Source: Gallionella sp. | GTDB lineage: Bacteria > Pseudomonadota > Gammaproteobacteria > Burkholderiales > Gallionellaceae | DNA: 64,000 nt | Reading direction: 5' to 3' | Assembly (NCBI GenBank): GCA_028710525.1 | Contig: JAQTTY010000001.1 | Span: 62,001-126,000, forward strand | Shown here: one piece after another, positions 8,261 to 18,315 of the stretch | How positions within the stretch are numbered: position 1 is the stretch's first letter | Layout: every line of letters begins with the position of its first letter | Made by a program: the position numbers and the translations under genes | Notes under the pieces: model-generated | What the model was told of the DNA's origin: nothing | The model's database searches: none | Seen by the model: the letters and a program-made list of their open reading frames with translations, nothing else

Positions 8261-9325
8261 ATGATCATAGTGACGGGTAGTGCAGGTTTCATAGGTGCAA
8301 ATTTTGTGTTGGACTGGTGTGCTTTGCACAACGAAACCGTGTTGACACTGGATAAGCTGACTTATGCGGGCAACCTAGAAAGCCTCGCTACACTCAAGGA
8401 CAACCCACGTCATATCTTCGTACAGGGCGACATCGGTGATGCCAAGCTGGTCACCAAGTTACTCGCGGAACATCAACCGCGTGCTGTGATCAATTTCGCA
8501 GCCGAGAGTCATGTGGATCGCTCCATACACGGCCCTGAAGATTTCATCCAGACCAACATCGTCGGCACCTTCCATCTGCTGGAAGCGGTTCGTGCTTACT
8601 GGAACGGCCTGAACGGCGCGGCTAAGACTGACTTCCGTTTCCTACACGTCTCAACTGATGAGGTGTATGGCTCTTTGAGTAAGGATGAGCCAGCCTTTAC
8701 CGAGACACACCGCTATGAGCCGAATAGCCCGTACTCGGCAAGCAAAGCGGCCAGTGACCATCTGGTACGCGCTTACCACCATACCTATGGCCTGCCCGTG
8801 CTGACCACAAACTGCTCCAACAATTACGGCCCTTACCACTTCCCCGAAAAGCTCATCCCGCTGATGATCGTAAATGCCTTAGCGGGCAAAAATCTGCCGG
8901 TGTACGGCGACGGTCAGCAGATACGTGATTGGCTGTATGTCAAAGACCATTGCAGCGCTATTCGTCGAGTCTTGGAAAAGGGCAAGTTGGGCGAGGTCTA
9001 CAACGTGGGCGGCTGGAATGAAAAGGCTAACCTCGACATCGTGCACACCGTATGCGGACTGTTGGATGAGTTGCGTCCCAAGGCCGATGGCAAGTCTTAC
9101 AGCGAACAGATCACCTTCGTCACCGACCGTCCTGGTCACGACCGCCGTTATGCCATCGATGCACGCAAGCTAGAGCGCGAACTGGGCTGGAAGCCGGCTG
9201 AGACTTTCGATACCGGCATACGCAAGACCGTGCAGTGGTATTTGGACAATCAAGATTGGGTGAACAACGTCCTGTCCGGCAACTACCGCCAGTGGGTAGA
9301 GAAGAACTACGCTGAGCGCGCTTGA
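8261..9325 (+). CDS. rfbB: dTDP-glucose 4,6-dehydratase
   Basis: RfbB makes dTDP-4-keto-6-deoxyglucose in dTDP-L-rhamnose synthesis. The extended SDR of 354 residues begins with the NAD-binding [11 protein letters not shown] and carries STDEVYG and the catalytic [10 protein letters not shown]. The substrate segment [18 protein letters not shown] is typical of the family. It is the first of four dTDP-rhamnose genes on the plus strand (rfbB, D, A, C). The 111 bases to rfbD hold a palindromic repeat. It opens the polysaccharide locus. Confidence 0.96.
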   Translation: MIIVTGSAGFIGANFVLDWCALHNETVLTLDKLTYAGNLESLATLKDNPRHIFVQGDIGDAKLVTKLLAEHQPRAVINFAAESHVDRSIHGPEDFIQTNIVGTFHLLEAVRAYWNGLNGAAKTDFRFLHVSTDEVYGSLSKDEPAFTETHRYEPNSPYSASKAASDHLVRAYHHTYGLPVLTTNCSNNYGPYHFPEKLIPLMIVNALAGKNLPVYGDGQQIRDWLYVKDHCSAIRRVLEKGKLGEVYNVGGWNEKANLDIVHTVCGLLDELRPKADGKSYSEQITFVTDRPGHDRRYAIDARKLERELGWKPAETFDTGIRKTVQWYLDNQDWVNNVLSGNYRQWVEKNYAERA

Positions 9326-9345
9326 TCCTTATTGCGTCACAACAG

Positions 9346-9411
9346 CCGTTCGGCCTGAGCTTGTCGAAGGCAGTGTGATTGTCGATGTTTCGACAAGCTC
9401 AACACGAACGG
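9346..9411. repeat. REP-like palindrome, family 1 (copy 2)
   Basis: Arms CCGTTCGGCCTGAGCTTG and CAAGCTCAACACGAACGG surround TCGAAGG and its counterpart. This is the same family as 2154-2218, with a different loop. It lies between rfbB and rfbD, where the hairpin could influence message stability or termination. Confidence 0.8.
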
Positions 9412-9436
9412 TCTGAATTCTTGAAGTGGAACCTAG

Positions 9437-10339
9437 ATGAAGATATTGCTGTTAGGTAAAGGCGGACAAGTTGGTTGGGAGCTGCAACGTAGTCTCGCCC
9501 CGCTGGGTGAGTTGGTCGCCCTAGATTTCGATAGCGCCCCGCTATGTGGTGACTTCACCAACTTGGCCGGATTGGCCGAGACGGTGCGCAAGGTCGCGCC
9601 CGATATCATCGTCAATGCTGCTGCCCATACTGCGGTCGATAAGGCTGAGAGTGAACCCGATTTGGCGCGCACCATCAATGCACTGGCACCACAAGTGTTA
9701 GCGCAAGAAGCGCAGCGCTTGGGTGCATGGCTGGTGCATTACTCCACCGATTATGTATTCGACGGCGCGGGCAAACGTCCCTGGCGCGAGGACGATGCGA
9801 CTGCACCGTTGAGCGTCTATGGTGCGACCAAACTGGAAGGCGAGCGCGCCATCGTCGCATCGGGCTGCAAGCACCTGATCTTCCGCACCAGTTGGGTCTA
9901 TGGCGCACGTGGCGGAAATTTTGCCAAGACCATGCTACGTTTGGCGCAAGAGCGCGACAGCATGAAAGTCATCGCCGACCAGTTCGGCGCGCCTACTGGG
10001 GCGGATCTGTTGGCAGACATCACTGCGCATACATTGCGTGTAGCCATGCAGAAACCTGAAGTGGCTGGTACCTATCATTTAGTGGCCGGTGGCGTCACCA
10101 CTTGGCACGAATACGCCAGCACGGTTATCGCGTATGCACGTGCACGTGGTGTGCCTATCAAGGTTTCGCAAGACGCGATAGAGGCTGTCGCAACCAGCGC
10201 CTTCCCTACGCCAGCCAAACGCCCACACAATTCCCGACTCGACACCGGCAAGTTGCAACACACTTTCGGTTTGACCTTGCCTGATTGGCAAGTTGGTGTC
10301 ACCCGTATGCTCATTGAAGTGCTGGAGAGTGGGAAGTAG
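9437..10339 (+). CDS. rfbD: dTDP-4-dehydrorhamnose reductase
   Basis: RfbD reduces dTDP-4-keto-L-rhamnose to dTDP-L-rhamnose with NAD(P)H. The 300-residue SDR shows the glycine motif GKGGQVGWEL at the N-terminus, NAAAHTAVDKAE, STDYVFDG and catalytic YGATKLEGE, then RTSWVYG. All key residues are present. It completes the rhamnose pathway encoded by rfbB, rfbA and rfbC here. A stretch of 336 bases with repeats and a gene remnant separates it from rfbA. Confidence 0.96.
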   Translation: MKILLLGKGGQVGWELQRSLAPLGELVALDFDSAPLCGDFTNLAGLAETVRKVAPDIIVNAAAHTAVDKAESEPDLARTINALAPQVLAQEAQRLGAWLVHYSTDYVFDGAGKRPWREDDATAPLSVYGATKLEGERAIVASGCKHLIFRTSWVYGARGGNFAKTMLRLAQERDSMKVIADQFGAPTGADLLADITAHTLRVAMQKPEVAGTYHLVAGGVTTWHEYASTVIAYARARGVPIKVSQDAIEAVATSAFPTPAKRPHNSRLDTGKLQHTFGLTLPDWQVGVTRMLIEVLESGK

Positions 10340-10387
10340 TGAGTGCGTAATAAAAACCGCCCCATGAATAACATATGAATAGAGCAC

Positions 10388-10497
10388 GCTCCTTCACCTT
10401 GCAGAGGGGGAGAGCGAATCGAGGGGCCTTAGGATGGGGGTGGAGGAGTTGGGGTTATTACCCCCACCCTATCCCTCCCCCTGAAAGGAGGAGGGAT
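10388..10497. repeat. GC-rich palindromic intergenic repeat, family 2 (copy 1)
   Basis: In the gap between rfbD and rfbA this stretch carries several C- and G-runs that can fold on each other. Examples are GGGGGT with ACCCCCACCC, and TCCCTCC with GGAGGGA around 10470-10497. It resembles in layout the element between fis and purH (62919-63018), with TCCCTCCCCCTG in both. No gene is convincing in this stretch. Confidence 0.55.
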
Positions 10498-10501
10498 GGT
10501 T

Positions 10502-10609
10502 GTCGGAATCGCACGCGATTTCCTTGCAGCCCCTTCGTCTATACTCAGTACAGAATTAGATACACAGTTACAACTCGCAGTGATGCTGGAGTTCATCGAG
10601 AGAGCATGA
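10502..10609 (+). pseudogene. Possible C-terminal remnant of a four-helix-bundle (S23-type) protein
   Basis: A 35-codon frame without a proper start reads through SSILSTELDTQLQLAVML and ends at TGA. The ELDTQLQLA part resembles the C-terminal signature of the small four-helix-bundle proteins related to 23S rRNA intervening-sequence proteins. No N-terminal part is present; the GC-rich repeat directly abuts it. This could be a chance resemblance. Confidence 0.3.
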
Positions 10610-10675
10610 GGCTTTTGCAGCAACAGATCGAGTTGGCAGATTACTATCCGGATTACACAAGAAATGGAGCACGCA

Positions 10676-11596
10676 ATGACACTCACCACTAACCCCTCAC
10701 CACTTACCAAAAAACGTAAAGGCATCATCCTCGCCGGCGGCTCCGGTACACGCTTGCATCCTGTGACCTTGGCGGTATCCAAACAGCTTTTGCCGGTGTA
10801 CGACAAGCCGATGATCTACTACCCGCTTAGCACGCTGATGCTGGCTGGTATACAGGACATTCTGATCATCTCCACCCCACAAGACACATCGCGCTTCCAA
10901 CAGTTGTTAGGTGACGGCAGCGCTTGGGGAATGAACTTGCAATACGCAGTGCAGCCTTCGCCGGATGGTTTGGCACAGGCCTTCATCATCGGCAAGGATT
11001 TTGTTGGTAACGATCCTTCGGCATTGGTATTAGGCGACAACATCTTTTACGGCAACTTGCTGCATAAACAGCTGGCAAGCGCATCGCAGCAGCAATCGGG
11101 AGCCTCGGTATTTGCTTACCATGTGCGCGACCCAGAGCGCTACGGCGTAGTCGAGTTCGACAAATCCGGCAAAGCCATTTCGTTGGAGGAGAAGCCGCTT
11201 AAGCCCAAGTCCAGTTTCGCCGTCACAGGCCTGTATTTTTACGACAATCAGGTCATCGATATCGCACGTGACCTCAAACTTTCGCCACGCGGCGAACTGG
11301 AGATCACCGATGTGAATCGTATCTATCTAGAGCAAGGCCAGCTGTCGGTAGAGATGATGGGGCGTGGCTATGCATGGTTGGATACCGGTACGCATGCCTC
11401 TTTGCTGGAAGCTAGCACTTTCATACAGACGATAGAAAATAGACAGGGGTTGAAGATCGCCTGCCCCGAAGAGGTGGCTTACTTCAAGGGTTATATCGGC
11501 GCAACTGAGTTGGAGAAGTTGGCGGTCCCACTGATGAAGAGTGGTTACGGAGAGTACTTGATACAAGTCTTGCGTGAATCTGCGGGGCGAAATTGA
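10676..11596 (+). CDS. rfbA: Glucose-1-phosphate thymidylyltransferase
   Basis: RfbA couples glucose 1-phosphate and dTTP to dTDP-glucose, the entry to dTDP-rhamnose. The nucleotide-binding signature [11 protein letters not shown] lies near residue 20, followed by [24 protein letters not shown] and [12 protein letters not shown] at 10676 is preferred over the in-frame ATG 12 bases upstream because GGAG lies six bases before it, giving 306 residues. It overlaps rfbC. Confidence 0.95.
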   Translation: MTLTTNPSPLTKKRKGIILAGGSGTRLHPVTLAVSKQLLPVYDKPMIYYPLSTLMLAGIQDILIISTPQDTSRFQQLLGDGSAWGMNLQYAVQPSPDGLAQAFIIGKDFVGNDPSALVLGDNIFYGNLLHKQLASASQQQSGASVFAYHVRDPERYGVVEFDKSGKAISLEEKPLKPKSSFAVTGLYFYDNQVIDIARDLKLSPRGELEITDVNRIYLEQGQLSVEMMGRGYAWLDTGTHASLLEASTFIQTIENRQGLKIACPEEVAYFKGYIGATELEKLAVPLMKSGYGEYLIQVLRESAGRN

Positions 11597-12141
11597 TCGC
11601 TATTGCTACAAAACTGTCGGGGTTGAAGATCCTTGAGCCTAAGGTACATAGCGATCATAGAGGGTATTTTTTCGAAAGTTTCAATCAACGAGTATTCAAC
11701 GAACTTGTCGGTGCGCAGGTCAATTTCGTGCAGGATAATCACTCACATTCGAAGAAGCATGTGGTGCGTGGTTTGCATTACCAGTATCCCTTAGCACAGG
11801 GTAAGTTAGTGCGTGTCGCGCAAGGCCGTGTGCTGAATGTCTCCGTCGATATTCGTAGGTCTTCCCCAACGTTCTCTCAACATATATCAGTCGAATTGTC
11901 CGCAGAGAATAAGCGCATGGTCTGGATACCCCCCGGCTTTGCGCATGGCTTCGTCGCTTTATCGGACACGGCGGATGTGCTATATAAAGCCACCAAATAT
12001 TGGCATCAGGAGCAACAGCATAGCCTTTTATGGAACGACCCTGAATTGGCGATAGATTGGCAGTTGTCAGGCTATCGGCCTACGCTATCTTCTGCCGACA
12101 CAAATGCAAAGCCTCTGGCTGAGGCAGAGCTATTCGACTAA
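11593..12141 (+). CDS. rfbC: dTDP-4-dehydrorhamnose 3,5-epimerase
   Basis: RfbC epimerises dTDP-4-keto-6-deoxyglucose at C3 and C5. The 182-residue cupin-like protein has RGYFFESFN near residue 25 and the catalytic histidine in VVRGLHYQ, then PPGFAHGF, typical of the family. The start is TTG at 11593, overlapping the rfbA stop (TTGA); no ATG start fits the family N-terminus. It ends the rhamnose gene set and converges on ugd. A GGTGGTG/CACCACC pair at 12142-12176 lies in the convergent gap and might form a loose terminator hairpin. Confidence 0.94.
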   Translation: MIAIATKLSGLKILEPKVHSDHRGYFFESFNQRVFNELVGAQVNFVQDNHSHSKKHVVRGLHYQYPLAQGKLVRVAQGRVLNVSVDIRRSSPTFSQHISVELSAENKRMVWIPPGFAHGFVALSDTADVLYKATKYWHQEQQHSLLWNDPELAIDWQLSGYRPTLSSADTNAKPLAEAELFD

Positions 12142-12205
12142 GGTGGTGCGGTCATTGGAGTATTTCACACACCACCGAGACACTACAGGGGCACCCCCTT
12201 CCCAG

Positions 12206-13372
12206 CTAGTCCTTGCCGAACAAATCGCGACTGTAGATTTTTTCCATCACATCACGGATGTCATCGGTAATACGGTTCGCTACGATGACGTCCGCTTCTT
12301 TTTTGAACTTCGCTAGATCGTTCACTACACGCGAATGGAAGAACTCTGCTTCCTTCAGTTCCGGCTCATAGACGATCACCTCTATACCTTTAGCTTTGAT
12401 GCGTTTCATGATGCCCTGGATGCTGGACGCTCGGAAGTTGTCAGAGCCACTTTTCATGATCAAGCGATGTATGCCCACCACCTTAGGATTACGTTTGAGG
12501 ATGCTGGCCGCAACGAAATCTTTGCGGGTCGTGTTCGCATCCACGATTGCGTGGATAAGGTTTTGCGGTACATCCTGATAGTTGGCCAGCAGTTGCTTGG
12601 TGTCCTTTGGTAAGCAGTAGCCGCCGTAACCGAAGGAAGGATTGTTGTAGTGGTCTCCGATGCGCGGGTCTAGACTCACCCCCTGGATGATCTGCTTGGT
12701 ATCGAGTCCGTGCGTGGCTGCATAAGTGTCCAGTTCGTTGAAGTAGGCCACGCGCATCGCCAAGAATGTGTTGGCGAACAGCTTGATCGCCTCGGCCTCG
12801 GTCGAATCGGTAAATAAAGTGGCAATGTCCTGCTTGGCGGCACCTTGCTTGAGTAGGTCGGCAAATACTTCAGCGCGCTTGGATCTTTCACCTACGACGA
12901 TGCGGGAAGGATGCAGGTTGTCGTATAGTGCGCGGCCCTCACGCAGAAACTCCGGCGAGAAAATCAAGTTCGGGCAATTGAATTGCTCGCGGGCCTTGGC
13001 GGTATAGCCGACCGGCACGGTGGATTTGATAATCATCACCGCTAGCGGATTGATGGCCATGACATCACGTATCACAGACTCAATGGACTTGGTGTTGAAG
13101 TAATTGGTCTCGGGGTCGTAATCGGTAGGTGTAGAGATAATTACATAGTCTGCGCCAGCATAGGCAGTCTGCTTGTCGGTGGTCGCGGTGAAATCGAGCT
13201 TTTTGTTGTTCAGAAAATTTTCGATTTCGGCATCCACGATGGGGGACTCTTTGCGGTTCAGCATCGCCACCTTCTCGGCGATGATGTCCAGCGCAACGAC
13301 CTGATTGTGCTGCGCAAGCAGCATGGCATTGGATAACCCGACATAACCGGTACCGGCGATAGCGATCTTCAT
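12206..13372 (-). CDS. ugd: UDP-glucose 6-dehydrogenase
   Basis: Ugd oxidises UDP-glucose to UDP-glucuronate with two NAD+. The 388 residues equal the E. coli Ugd length. The N-terminal [14 protein letters not shown] binds [11 protein letters not shown] lies in the substrate site, and the catalytic cysteine is in [18 protein letters not shown]-glucuronate would supply an acidic sugar or its derivatives to the polysaccharide made by this locus. The gene is alone, with 123 bases to the upstream gene. Confidence 0.94.
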   Translation of the reverse strand: MKIAIAGTGYVGLSNAMLLAQHNQVVALDIIAEKVAMLNRKESPIVDAEIENFLNNKKLDFTATTDKQTAYAGADYVIISTPTDYDPETNYFNTKSIESVIRDVMAINPLAVMIIKSTVPVGYTAKAREQFNCPNLIFSPEFLREGRALYDNLHPSRIVVGERSKRAEVFADLLKQGAAKQDIATLFTDSTEAEAIKLFANTFLAMRVAYFNELDTYAATHGLDTKQIIQGVSLDPRIGDHYNNPSFGYGGYCLPKDTKQLLANYQDVPQNLIHAIVDANTTRKDFVAASILKRNPKVVGIHRLIMKSGSDNFRASSIQGIMKRIKAKGIEVIVYEPELKEAEFFHSRVVNDLAKFKKEADVIVANRITDDIRDVMEKIYSRDLFGKD

Positions 13373-13495
13373 AAGTATATTTGGCAGAGTTGCGAATGTA
13401 GTTTTAGGCGATTGTACATATTTGAGTAGTCGCTTCCTATAGTACGACCCATGGCTGAACTATGAACATCAAAAAGATTGCTGATTCCTAGCAAG

Positions 13496-14548
13496 CTATA
13501 AGGTGATGCCATGAGCTTTGGTTCTGCGCATCACATAAATTGCAAATGCACTGTATGCAATCAAGAAGAGTAAGTACATCAACAGCCTGCTCTCGCCCAG
13601 ATTGTCGATCATCCATATTGCTGAAAATCCTTGGGCCATCGCCATACCCGAGTAGATCAAGGTAACTTGTTTGTGCGTATATCCGGTGCGATTCAGTAGC
13701 TGGTAAAGATGCGTGCGGTGAGCGGTGAAAACATGATCTCCCGCAAGTAACCGTCGCGTAAAGGTGTATGCCGTATCGAAGATGAAATGGAACAACAATA
13801 ATGGCATTACAAAGAAGGAAGTATGCGAGTGGTCGTACCTGGCAGCAATAATTGCGATCACCGCAAAAGTGAAGCCGAGAAAGGTACTGCCCACATCACC
13901 CATGAATATCTTTGCGGGTGACCAATTGAATACTAGGAAGCCTAAAGTTGCAGCTGCCAGTACCAGTGAGGTCAGATAGATAAACAGGCTGCCCTGATGG
14001 TAGGTGATATAGGAAAAGAACAATGCTGCAATAACAGCAGAACTAGCGGCGATACCGTCTATGCCGTCGATAAAATTGTAGGAGTTGGTCAAGCCCAATA
14101 CCCATATAAAAGTCAGCGGATAGGCCCACCAGCCTAAATGTATCTCGCCGAGGAAGGGTAGAGCAGGAATATACATTACGATTCCTGACAGCATCATCAC
14201 AAGGATGGCAAGTACATGTGCAACCAGTTTGATTTTGAAGGAGAGCTGTTTGAAATCGTCATAGAACGACAGAGCAGCAATCAAAAAAGAGGCGCCTAAA
14301 AATCCCACGAAATAGGTAGTGGAAATCGGTGACTTGTCGCCTATGTAATGAATCATAGAGATGCCGACCAAGAATGCCGCGACGATGGCGATGCCACCCC
14401 CCCTAGGGGTAACTTTTGTGTGTGAGGAGCGTTCATTCGGCACATCAAAAGCTTTAAGGTGGCGTATCAGCAGCCAAGTCCCCAAGGCAGAGACACATAA
14501 GATTGCCCATGCAAACCCGAGATGCCTTAGAAAAAATATGAGGTCCAT
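13496..14548 (-). CDS. WecA/WbpL-like polyprenyl-phosphate sugar-1-phosphate transferase (MraY family)
   Basis: This 350-residue protein with about ten hydrophobic segments belongs to the MraY/WecA superfamily, which moves an N-acetylhexosamine phosphate from a UDP-sugar to undecaprenyl phosphate. Visible motifs are SFYDDFKQL, NSYNFIDGIDGIA, the GDVGSTFLGF magnesium site and the cytoplasmic AHRTHLYQ histidine motif. It lies downstream of the WbpM/PglF-like dehydratase as in O-antigen loci where WbpL starts the repeat unit. The sugar used cannot be read from the sequence. A second, unrelated initiator lies at 18308-18946. Confidence 0.88.
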   Translation of the reverse strand: MDLIFFLRHLGFAWAILCVSALGTWLLIRHLKAFDVPNERSSHTKVTPRGGGIAIVAAFLVGISMIHYIGDKSPISTTYFVGFLGASFLIAALSFYDDFKQLSFKIKLVAHVLAILVMMLSGIVMYIPALPFLGEIHLGWWAYPLTFIWVLGLTNSYNFIDGIDGIAASSAVIAALFFSYITYHQGSLFIYLTSLVLAAATLGFLVFNWSPAKIFMGDVGSTFLGFTFAVIAIIAARYDHSHTSFFVMPLLLFHFIFDTAYTFTRRLLAGDHVFTAHRTHLYQLLNRTGYTHKQVTLIYSGMAMAQGFSAIWMIDNLGESRLLMYLLFLIAYSAFAIYVMRRTKAHGITL

Positions 14549-14572
14549 TAGAAGCGCGTGCTTAAAGATTGG

Positions 14573-16480
14573 TTATTGATGGTCACGGCGCGCTTCCCAT
14601 ACATGGTCACAAATGCCGCTTGTTGGTGCATAACCATCCACCACTTCAAGCAATACTTTACGCACAGCCTCGCAGTCGAACTGATGACAAGCCAAATCGA
14701 CTATCTGTAGTTTTTCTTGCAATACAGTCCAGGGCAGTTCGACTTCCTCCGCACGCATGATCAAAGGATGTTCTGTGCCCAATACGTTGTCGCCTATGAG
14801 GAGCTCCTCGTACAATTTTTCGCCGGGACGGAGTCCGCTGAACTCAATCGCGATATCACCCTCTGGATTGGACACATCCCGAACAGATAAACCGCTTAGT
14901 TTGATCATACGGCGAGCCAGATCGACAATCTTTACAGAAGCACCCATATCCAGCACAAACACATCACCGCCTTTTCCCATCGATCCAGCTTGCAGCACAA
15001 GCCCGGCAGCTTCGGGTATCGTCATGAAGTAACGCGTGATCTCTGGGTGAGTGACCGTGATGGGGCCACCATGTGCGATTTGCTTCTTGAACAAAGGCAC
15101 AACAGAGCCGGAGGAACCCAATACATTGCCGAAGCGGACCATGCAATAGCGAGTCTTATTGTCCTCGCGGGCAAACGCCTGCAAGACCAACTCGGAAAAA
15201 CGTTTGCTGGCACCCATCACATTGGTGGGGCGTACCGCCTTATCGGTAGATACGAGGACAAAGGTCTCAACGCCGGTGTTCTTCGCTGCCGCTGCCGTGC
15301 GCCATGTGCCGAACACGTTGTTGATCACGCCTTCTATTAAGTTATGTTCGACCAGCGGAACGTGCTTATAGGCGGCCGCGTGGTAGACGGTCTGTACCCC
15401 AAATGCTTGCAGCACTCTCTCAACGCGATGTTGATGTGTCACAGAACCCAAAATGGATATGATCTTTACCATCCCACCTAGGGCGGCATTAGTCGCATTT
15501 AATTCTTGCTCGATCTGATACAGGTCAAATTCTGATTTCTCGAACAGCACCAAGTGCGTAGGTTGGAGTGCCAAAATTTGACGACTCAGTTCTGACCCTA
15601 TCGAGCCACCAGCGCCCGTCACCATGACCGATTTACCTTTGATACATCTAGTCAATAGCGTAGCCACAGGTTGTACGGCATCCCTACCCAACAAGTCTTC
15701 AATCTCAACTTCACGGATCTCATCTAACTTTGCTTGGCCATTCATCAACTCCGTCATGCTGGGGATGGATTTCACGGGCACCGAATATTTTCCGAGTTCA
15801 GCAATAATCTCGCTGCGACGCTTGCGGCTGGCTGAAGGAATCGCTAACAGCACGGCTTTAGGAGATCGTTGCTCAAACAGTTTGGCAAGCGATTTTGGTG
15901 CAAAGACATTAACGCCCGATATCTGACTACCTTGTAATTCGACATTGTCATCAATAAAAGCGACCACACTGAAGTGGCAACCGGTATTAAGCGCGGCAGC
16001 CAATTTCACGCCAGACTTGCCTGCGCCATAGATGGCTACCGCCTGCCTGTTGATCTTGCCTTGCGGGTTGTAACTTCTGAGATAGGCTCTCGCAAGCATG
16101 CGACTGCCCGCGATATAAATCAGCGCGATGCACCAATAGATCAGCATGGCCGAGCGCGGTAGGCCTTCAATGCGGAGCAACACGACCGCGATAAATACCA
16201 GTAGTATCACCGACAGGGTGACCCCCTGCACGATGGTTATCAATACCTTATCTTCGACATAGCGCGTGATAGCACGATATAAACCCAGCTTCACGAAGAC
16301 AGGAATCGCGACCACAGGAGCGAGCAGAATGAGTAGATAGAAGTCCGGAAATGCGGGCACCCAATCTCCCATGCGCAAAGCAACTGCCAACCATAGCGCC
16401 AAAGGAAGCAGCGTCGCGTCCGATGCCACCATGATTAGGCGTTTAGATTGCCTAGATAGATTGTCGAAGAGATTGCGCAT
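14573..16480 (-). CDS. UDP-GlcNAc 4,6-dehydratase, PglF/WbpM/CapD family
   Basis: The 635-residue membrane protein starts with four hydrophobic helices (about residues 15-125). A first Rossmann-like region with GAGKSGVKLAAAL follows, then the catalytic SDR domain from about residue 285 (VTGAGGSIGSELSRQI). The active-site segment STDKAVRPTNVMGASKR has Met in place of the SDR tyrosine, as is usual in this family. It would convert UDP-GlcNAc to the 4-keto-6-deoxy sugar, the first step to UDP-bacillosamine or QuiNAc. The aminotransferase and acetyltransferase upstream on the same strand favour the bacillosamine route. Confidence 0.93.
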   Translation of the reverse strand: MRNLFDNLSRQSKRLIMVASDATLLPLALWLAVALRMGDWVPAFPDFYLLILLAPVVAIPVFVKLGLYRAITRYVEDKVLITIVQGVTLSVILLVFIAVVLLRIEGLPRSAMLIYWCIALIYIAGSRMLARAYLRSYNPQGKINRQAVAIYGAGKSGVKLAAALNTGCHFSVVAFIDDNVELQGSQISGVNVFAPKSLAKLFEQRSPKAVLLAIPSASRKRRSEIIAELGKYSVPVKSIPSMTELMNGQAKLDEIREVEIEDLLGRDAVQPVATLLTRCIKGKSVMVTGAGGSIGSELSRQILALQPTHLVLFEKSEFDLYQIEQELNATNAALGGMVKIISILGSVTHQHRVERVLQAFGVQTVYHAAAYKHVPLVEHNLIEGVINNVFGTWRTAAAAKNTGVETFVLVSTDKAVRPTNVMGASKRFSELVLQAFAREDNKTRYCMVRFGNVLGSSGSVVPLFKKQIAHGGPITVTHPEITRYFMTIPEAAGLVLQAGSMGKGGDVFVLDMGASVKIVDLARRMIKLSGLSVRDVSNPEGDIAIEFSGLRPGEKLYEELLIGDNVLGTEHPLIMRAEEVELPWTVLQEKLQIVDLACHQFDCEAVRKVLLEVVDGYAPTSGICDHVWEARRDHQ

Positions 16481-16484
16481 AGCG

Positions 16485-17666
16485 TTAGCGGCTCACAGTA
16501 GCGAGTTGCATAACTTCTTTAATAACTGCACAAGCTTTATCAATCTCAAAATCCTGTAATGTTGGATGTACTAAAAACATCAGACTGGTTTCGCCCAGCT
16601 CCTTCGCGACTGGCAATCTGGATTCAGGGCGCCAGCCAGTGCCGTCGAATGCCTTTTCTAAATAGACCTCAGAGCAGGAACCTACATAGCAAGGCACACC
16701 GCGTGCAGTAATCGCCTCTATTACTTTGTCGCGAGACCAATCTGGTGCAAGCTTTTCAGGACGAACGAATACATAGGCTTTGTACCAAGCATGCTCAATT
16801 TCTGGTGAGAATTCCGGAACGCGCAACGCCGAACATTCTTTAGCAGTGGACATGATTTTTTCTGCGTTTTTCTTACGTGCGAGATGCCAGTCGGGCATAT
16901 AACTCAATTGCACTCGACCAATAACAGACTGTAATTCCGTGATGCGGAAGTTTGTGCCGAAGCTGTCATGCAACCAGCGAAACCCAGCAGGGTGCTGGCG
17001 ATTGTGCACGGCGTCGAAACACTTACCATGATCCTTGTAAGACCACATCTTCTTCCAGAGCGCGCGGTCATTCGTTGTTACCATGCCACCTTCGCCGCCG
17101 GTGGTCATGATCTTGTCTTGGCAGAACGACCAGGCATTGATATGTCCGATAGTGCCGACCGCGCGCCCCTTGTAGCGCGCACCGTGAGCTTGAGCGCAAT
17201 CTTCGATGACATAAATCCCACGCTCGTTCGCCAAAGCCATGATCTCATCCATCTCGCAAGGTAAGCCTGCCAGATGAACGCAAATGATCGCCTTTGTTTT
17301 TGGGGACAGTACTTTACGGATCGTCTCAGCCGTGATGTTCTGACTGTTCGCATCTACATCGGCAAAGACTGGCGTTGCCCTAGCATTGACGATGCAGCTA
17401 ACCGATGCCAAGAAAGTTCGCGGCGTAACGATTACTTCATCGCCTGCACCAATATCCAGAGCATGCAGCGCCAGATCTAGTGCCACGGTGCCATTCGCTA
17501 GCGCGATGGCGTGTTCGCAATCCAGCCATCCTGCGAACTCCTGCTCAAAGAGGCGCCCCTCGTTCCCAGTCCAGTAATTGACTTTGTTTGAGAGCATCAC
17601 ATCACGGACTGCATCAGATTCCTTGGTGGTGAATGAGGGCCAAGGAGAGAATGGGGTATTTAACAC
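16485..17666 (-). CDS. DegT/DnrJ/EryC1-type sugar aminotransferase (PglE-like)
   Basis: This PLP enzyme of 393 residues probably aminates the 4-keto sugar made by the adjacent dehydratase. The family-typical WTGNEGRLFEQEFA, ANGTVALDLAL and TPRTFLASVSC segments are present. EDCAQAHGA carries the PLP-pyridine aspartate region, and SFCQDKIMTTGGEGGM has the Schiff-base lysine. It ends 4 bases before the dehydratase gene. With the PglD-like acetyltransferase it completes a UDP-N,N'-diacetylbacillosamine-type set; a close alternative is a different 4-amino-4,6-dideoxy sugar. Confidence 0.9.
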   Translation of the reverse strand: MLNTPFSPWPSFTTKESDAVRDVMLSNKVNYWTGNEGRLFEQEFAGWLDCEHAIALANGTVALDLALHALDIGAGDEVIVTPRTFLASVSCIVNARATPVFADVDANSQNITAETIRKVLSPKTKAIICVHLAGLPCEMDEIMALANERGIYVIEDCAQAHGARYKGRAVGTIGHINAWSFCQDKIMTTGGEGGMVTTNDRALWKKMWSYKDHGKCFDAVHNRQHPAGFRWLHDSFGTNFRITELQSVIGRVQLSYMPDWHLARKKNAEKIMSTAKECSALRVPEFSPEIEHAWYKAYVFVRPEKLAPDWSRDKVIEAITARGVPCYVGSCSEVYLEKAFDGTGWRPESRLPVAKELGETSLMFLVHPTLQDFEIDKACAVIKEVMQLATVSR

Positions 17667-17718
17667 GACGAACTCCTGAGTAATTATTTAATTGTCTAAT
17701 ATGTGAGCTTGATGTTTG

Positions 17719-18315
17719 CTAAGGCATGGAGTGGTCATCAATATTGTTGGTCACAACTTCTCCAGGTGTTAGCACTACGTTACTTCCTACTCTGATGCCA
17801 TGGCGTATCACGCTACCTATCCCGACCCAAGAAAAGTCACCTATCGAGACATCTCCGCCTAAATGAGAGCCGGGAGCTATATGCACCGCATCTGCTAGGT
17901 GACTATCATGACCAATTGTGGCTGCGGTGTTGATGATTGCAGCCTTGCCTATCACCACACCCACACTGATCACGCAGTTTGCCAGTACTACCGAGCCAGC
18001 CCCAATTTGCGTATGACGGCTGACTTGAGCGGATGGGTGAATGATAGAGGCGATACTGTGCCCAGAGTCAATTAGTTGCTGTTGTAGCTCCATGCGCAAG
18101 TGATTATTGCCCAGTGCAACTACGGCAGCAGAACATTTTGTCGCCCAGTCAGCCATCTGGCTTATATTTCCAACGATGTTCCAGATACCATTTACTGCTT
18201 TGTTGGGCCAAGCATCATCCAAGAAGCAAATCTCCTGCCAAAGACCTGACTCAAGCGCTGCGTCGGCAACCGCTTTGCCATGACCGCCAGCACCGATAAT
18301 CAGTAATTTAGGCAT
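17719..18315 (-). CDS. PglD/NeuD-type sugar N- or O-acetyltransferase
   Basis: The 198-residue protein has an N-terminal Rossmann-like nucleotide-sugar domain (LLIIGAGGHGKAVAD) and a C-terminal left-handed beta-helix built of hexapeptide repeats (GAGSVVLANCVISVGVVIG, then NTAATIGHDSHL). The histidine in IGHD is the family's likely base. ATG at 18315 is chosen over an upstream TTG because AGAGG lies five bases before it; it overlaps the preceding sugar transferase gene by 8 bases. The expected job is acetylation of the 4-amino group in bacillosamine synthesis. Confidence 0.9.
   Translation of the reverse strand: MPKLLIIGAGGHGKAVADAALESGLWQEICFLDDAWPNKAVNGIWNIVGNISQMADWATKCSAAVVALGNNHLRMELQQQLIDSGHSIASIIHPSAQVSRHTQIGAGSVVLANCVISVGVVIGKAAIINTAATIGHDSHLADAVHIAPGSHLGGDVSIGDFSWVGIGSVIRHGIRVGSNVVLTPGEVVTNNIDDHSMP

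Noticed and set aside
10375..10692. 105-codon frame between rfbD and rfbA
   Set aside because: It translates the GC-rich palindromic repeat and has no family resemblance or ribosome-binding site; the rfbA start lies inside it.
12142..12176. GGTGGTG/CACCACC pair between rfbC and ugd as terminator
   Set aside because: The loop is 21 bases and no T-run follows, so it is too weak to list as a feature by itself.
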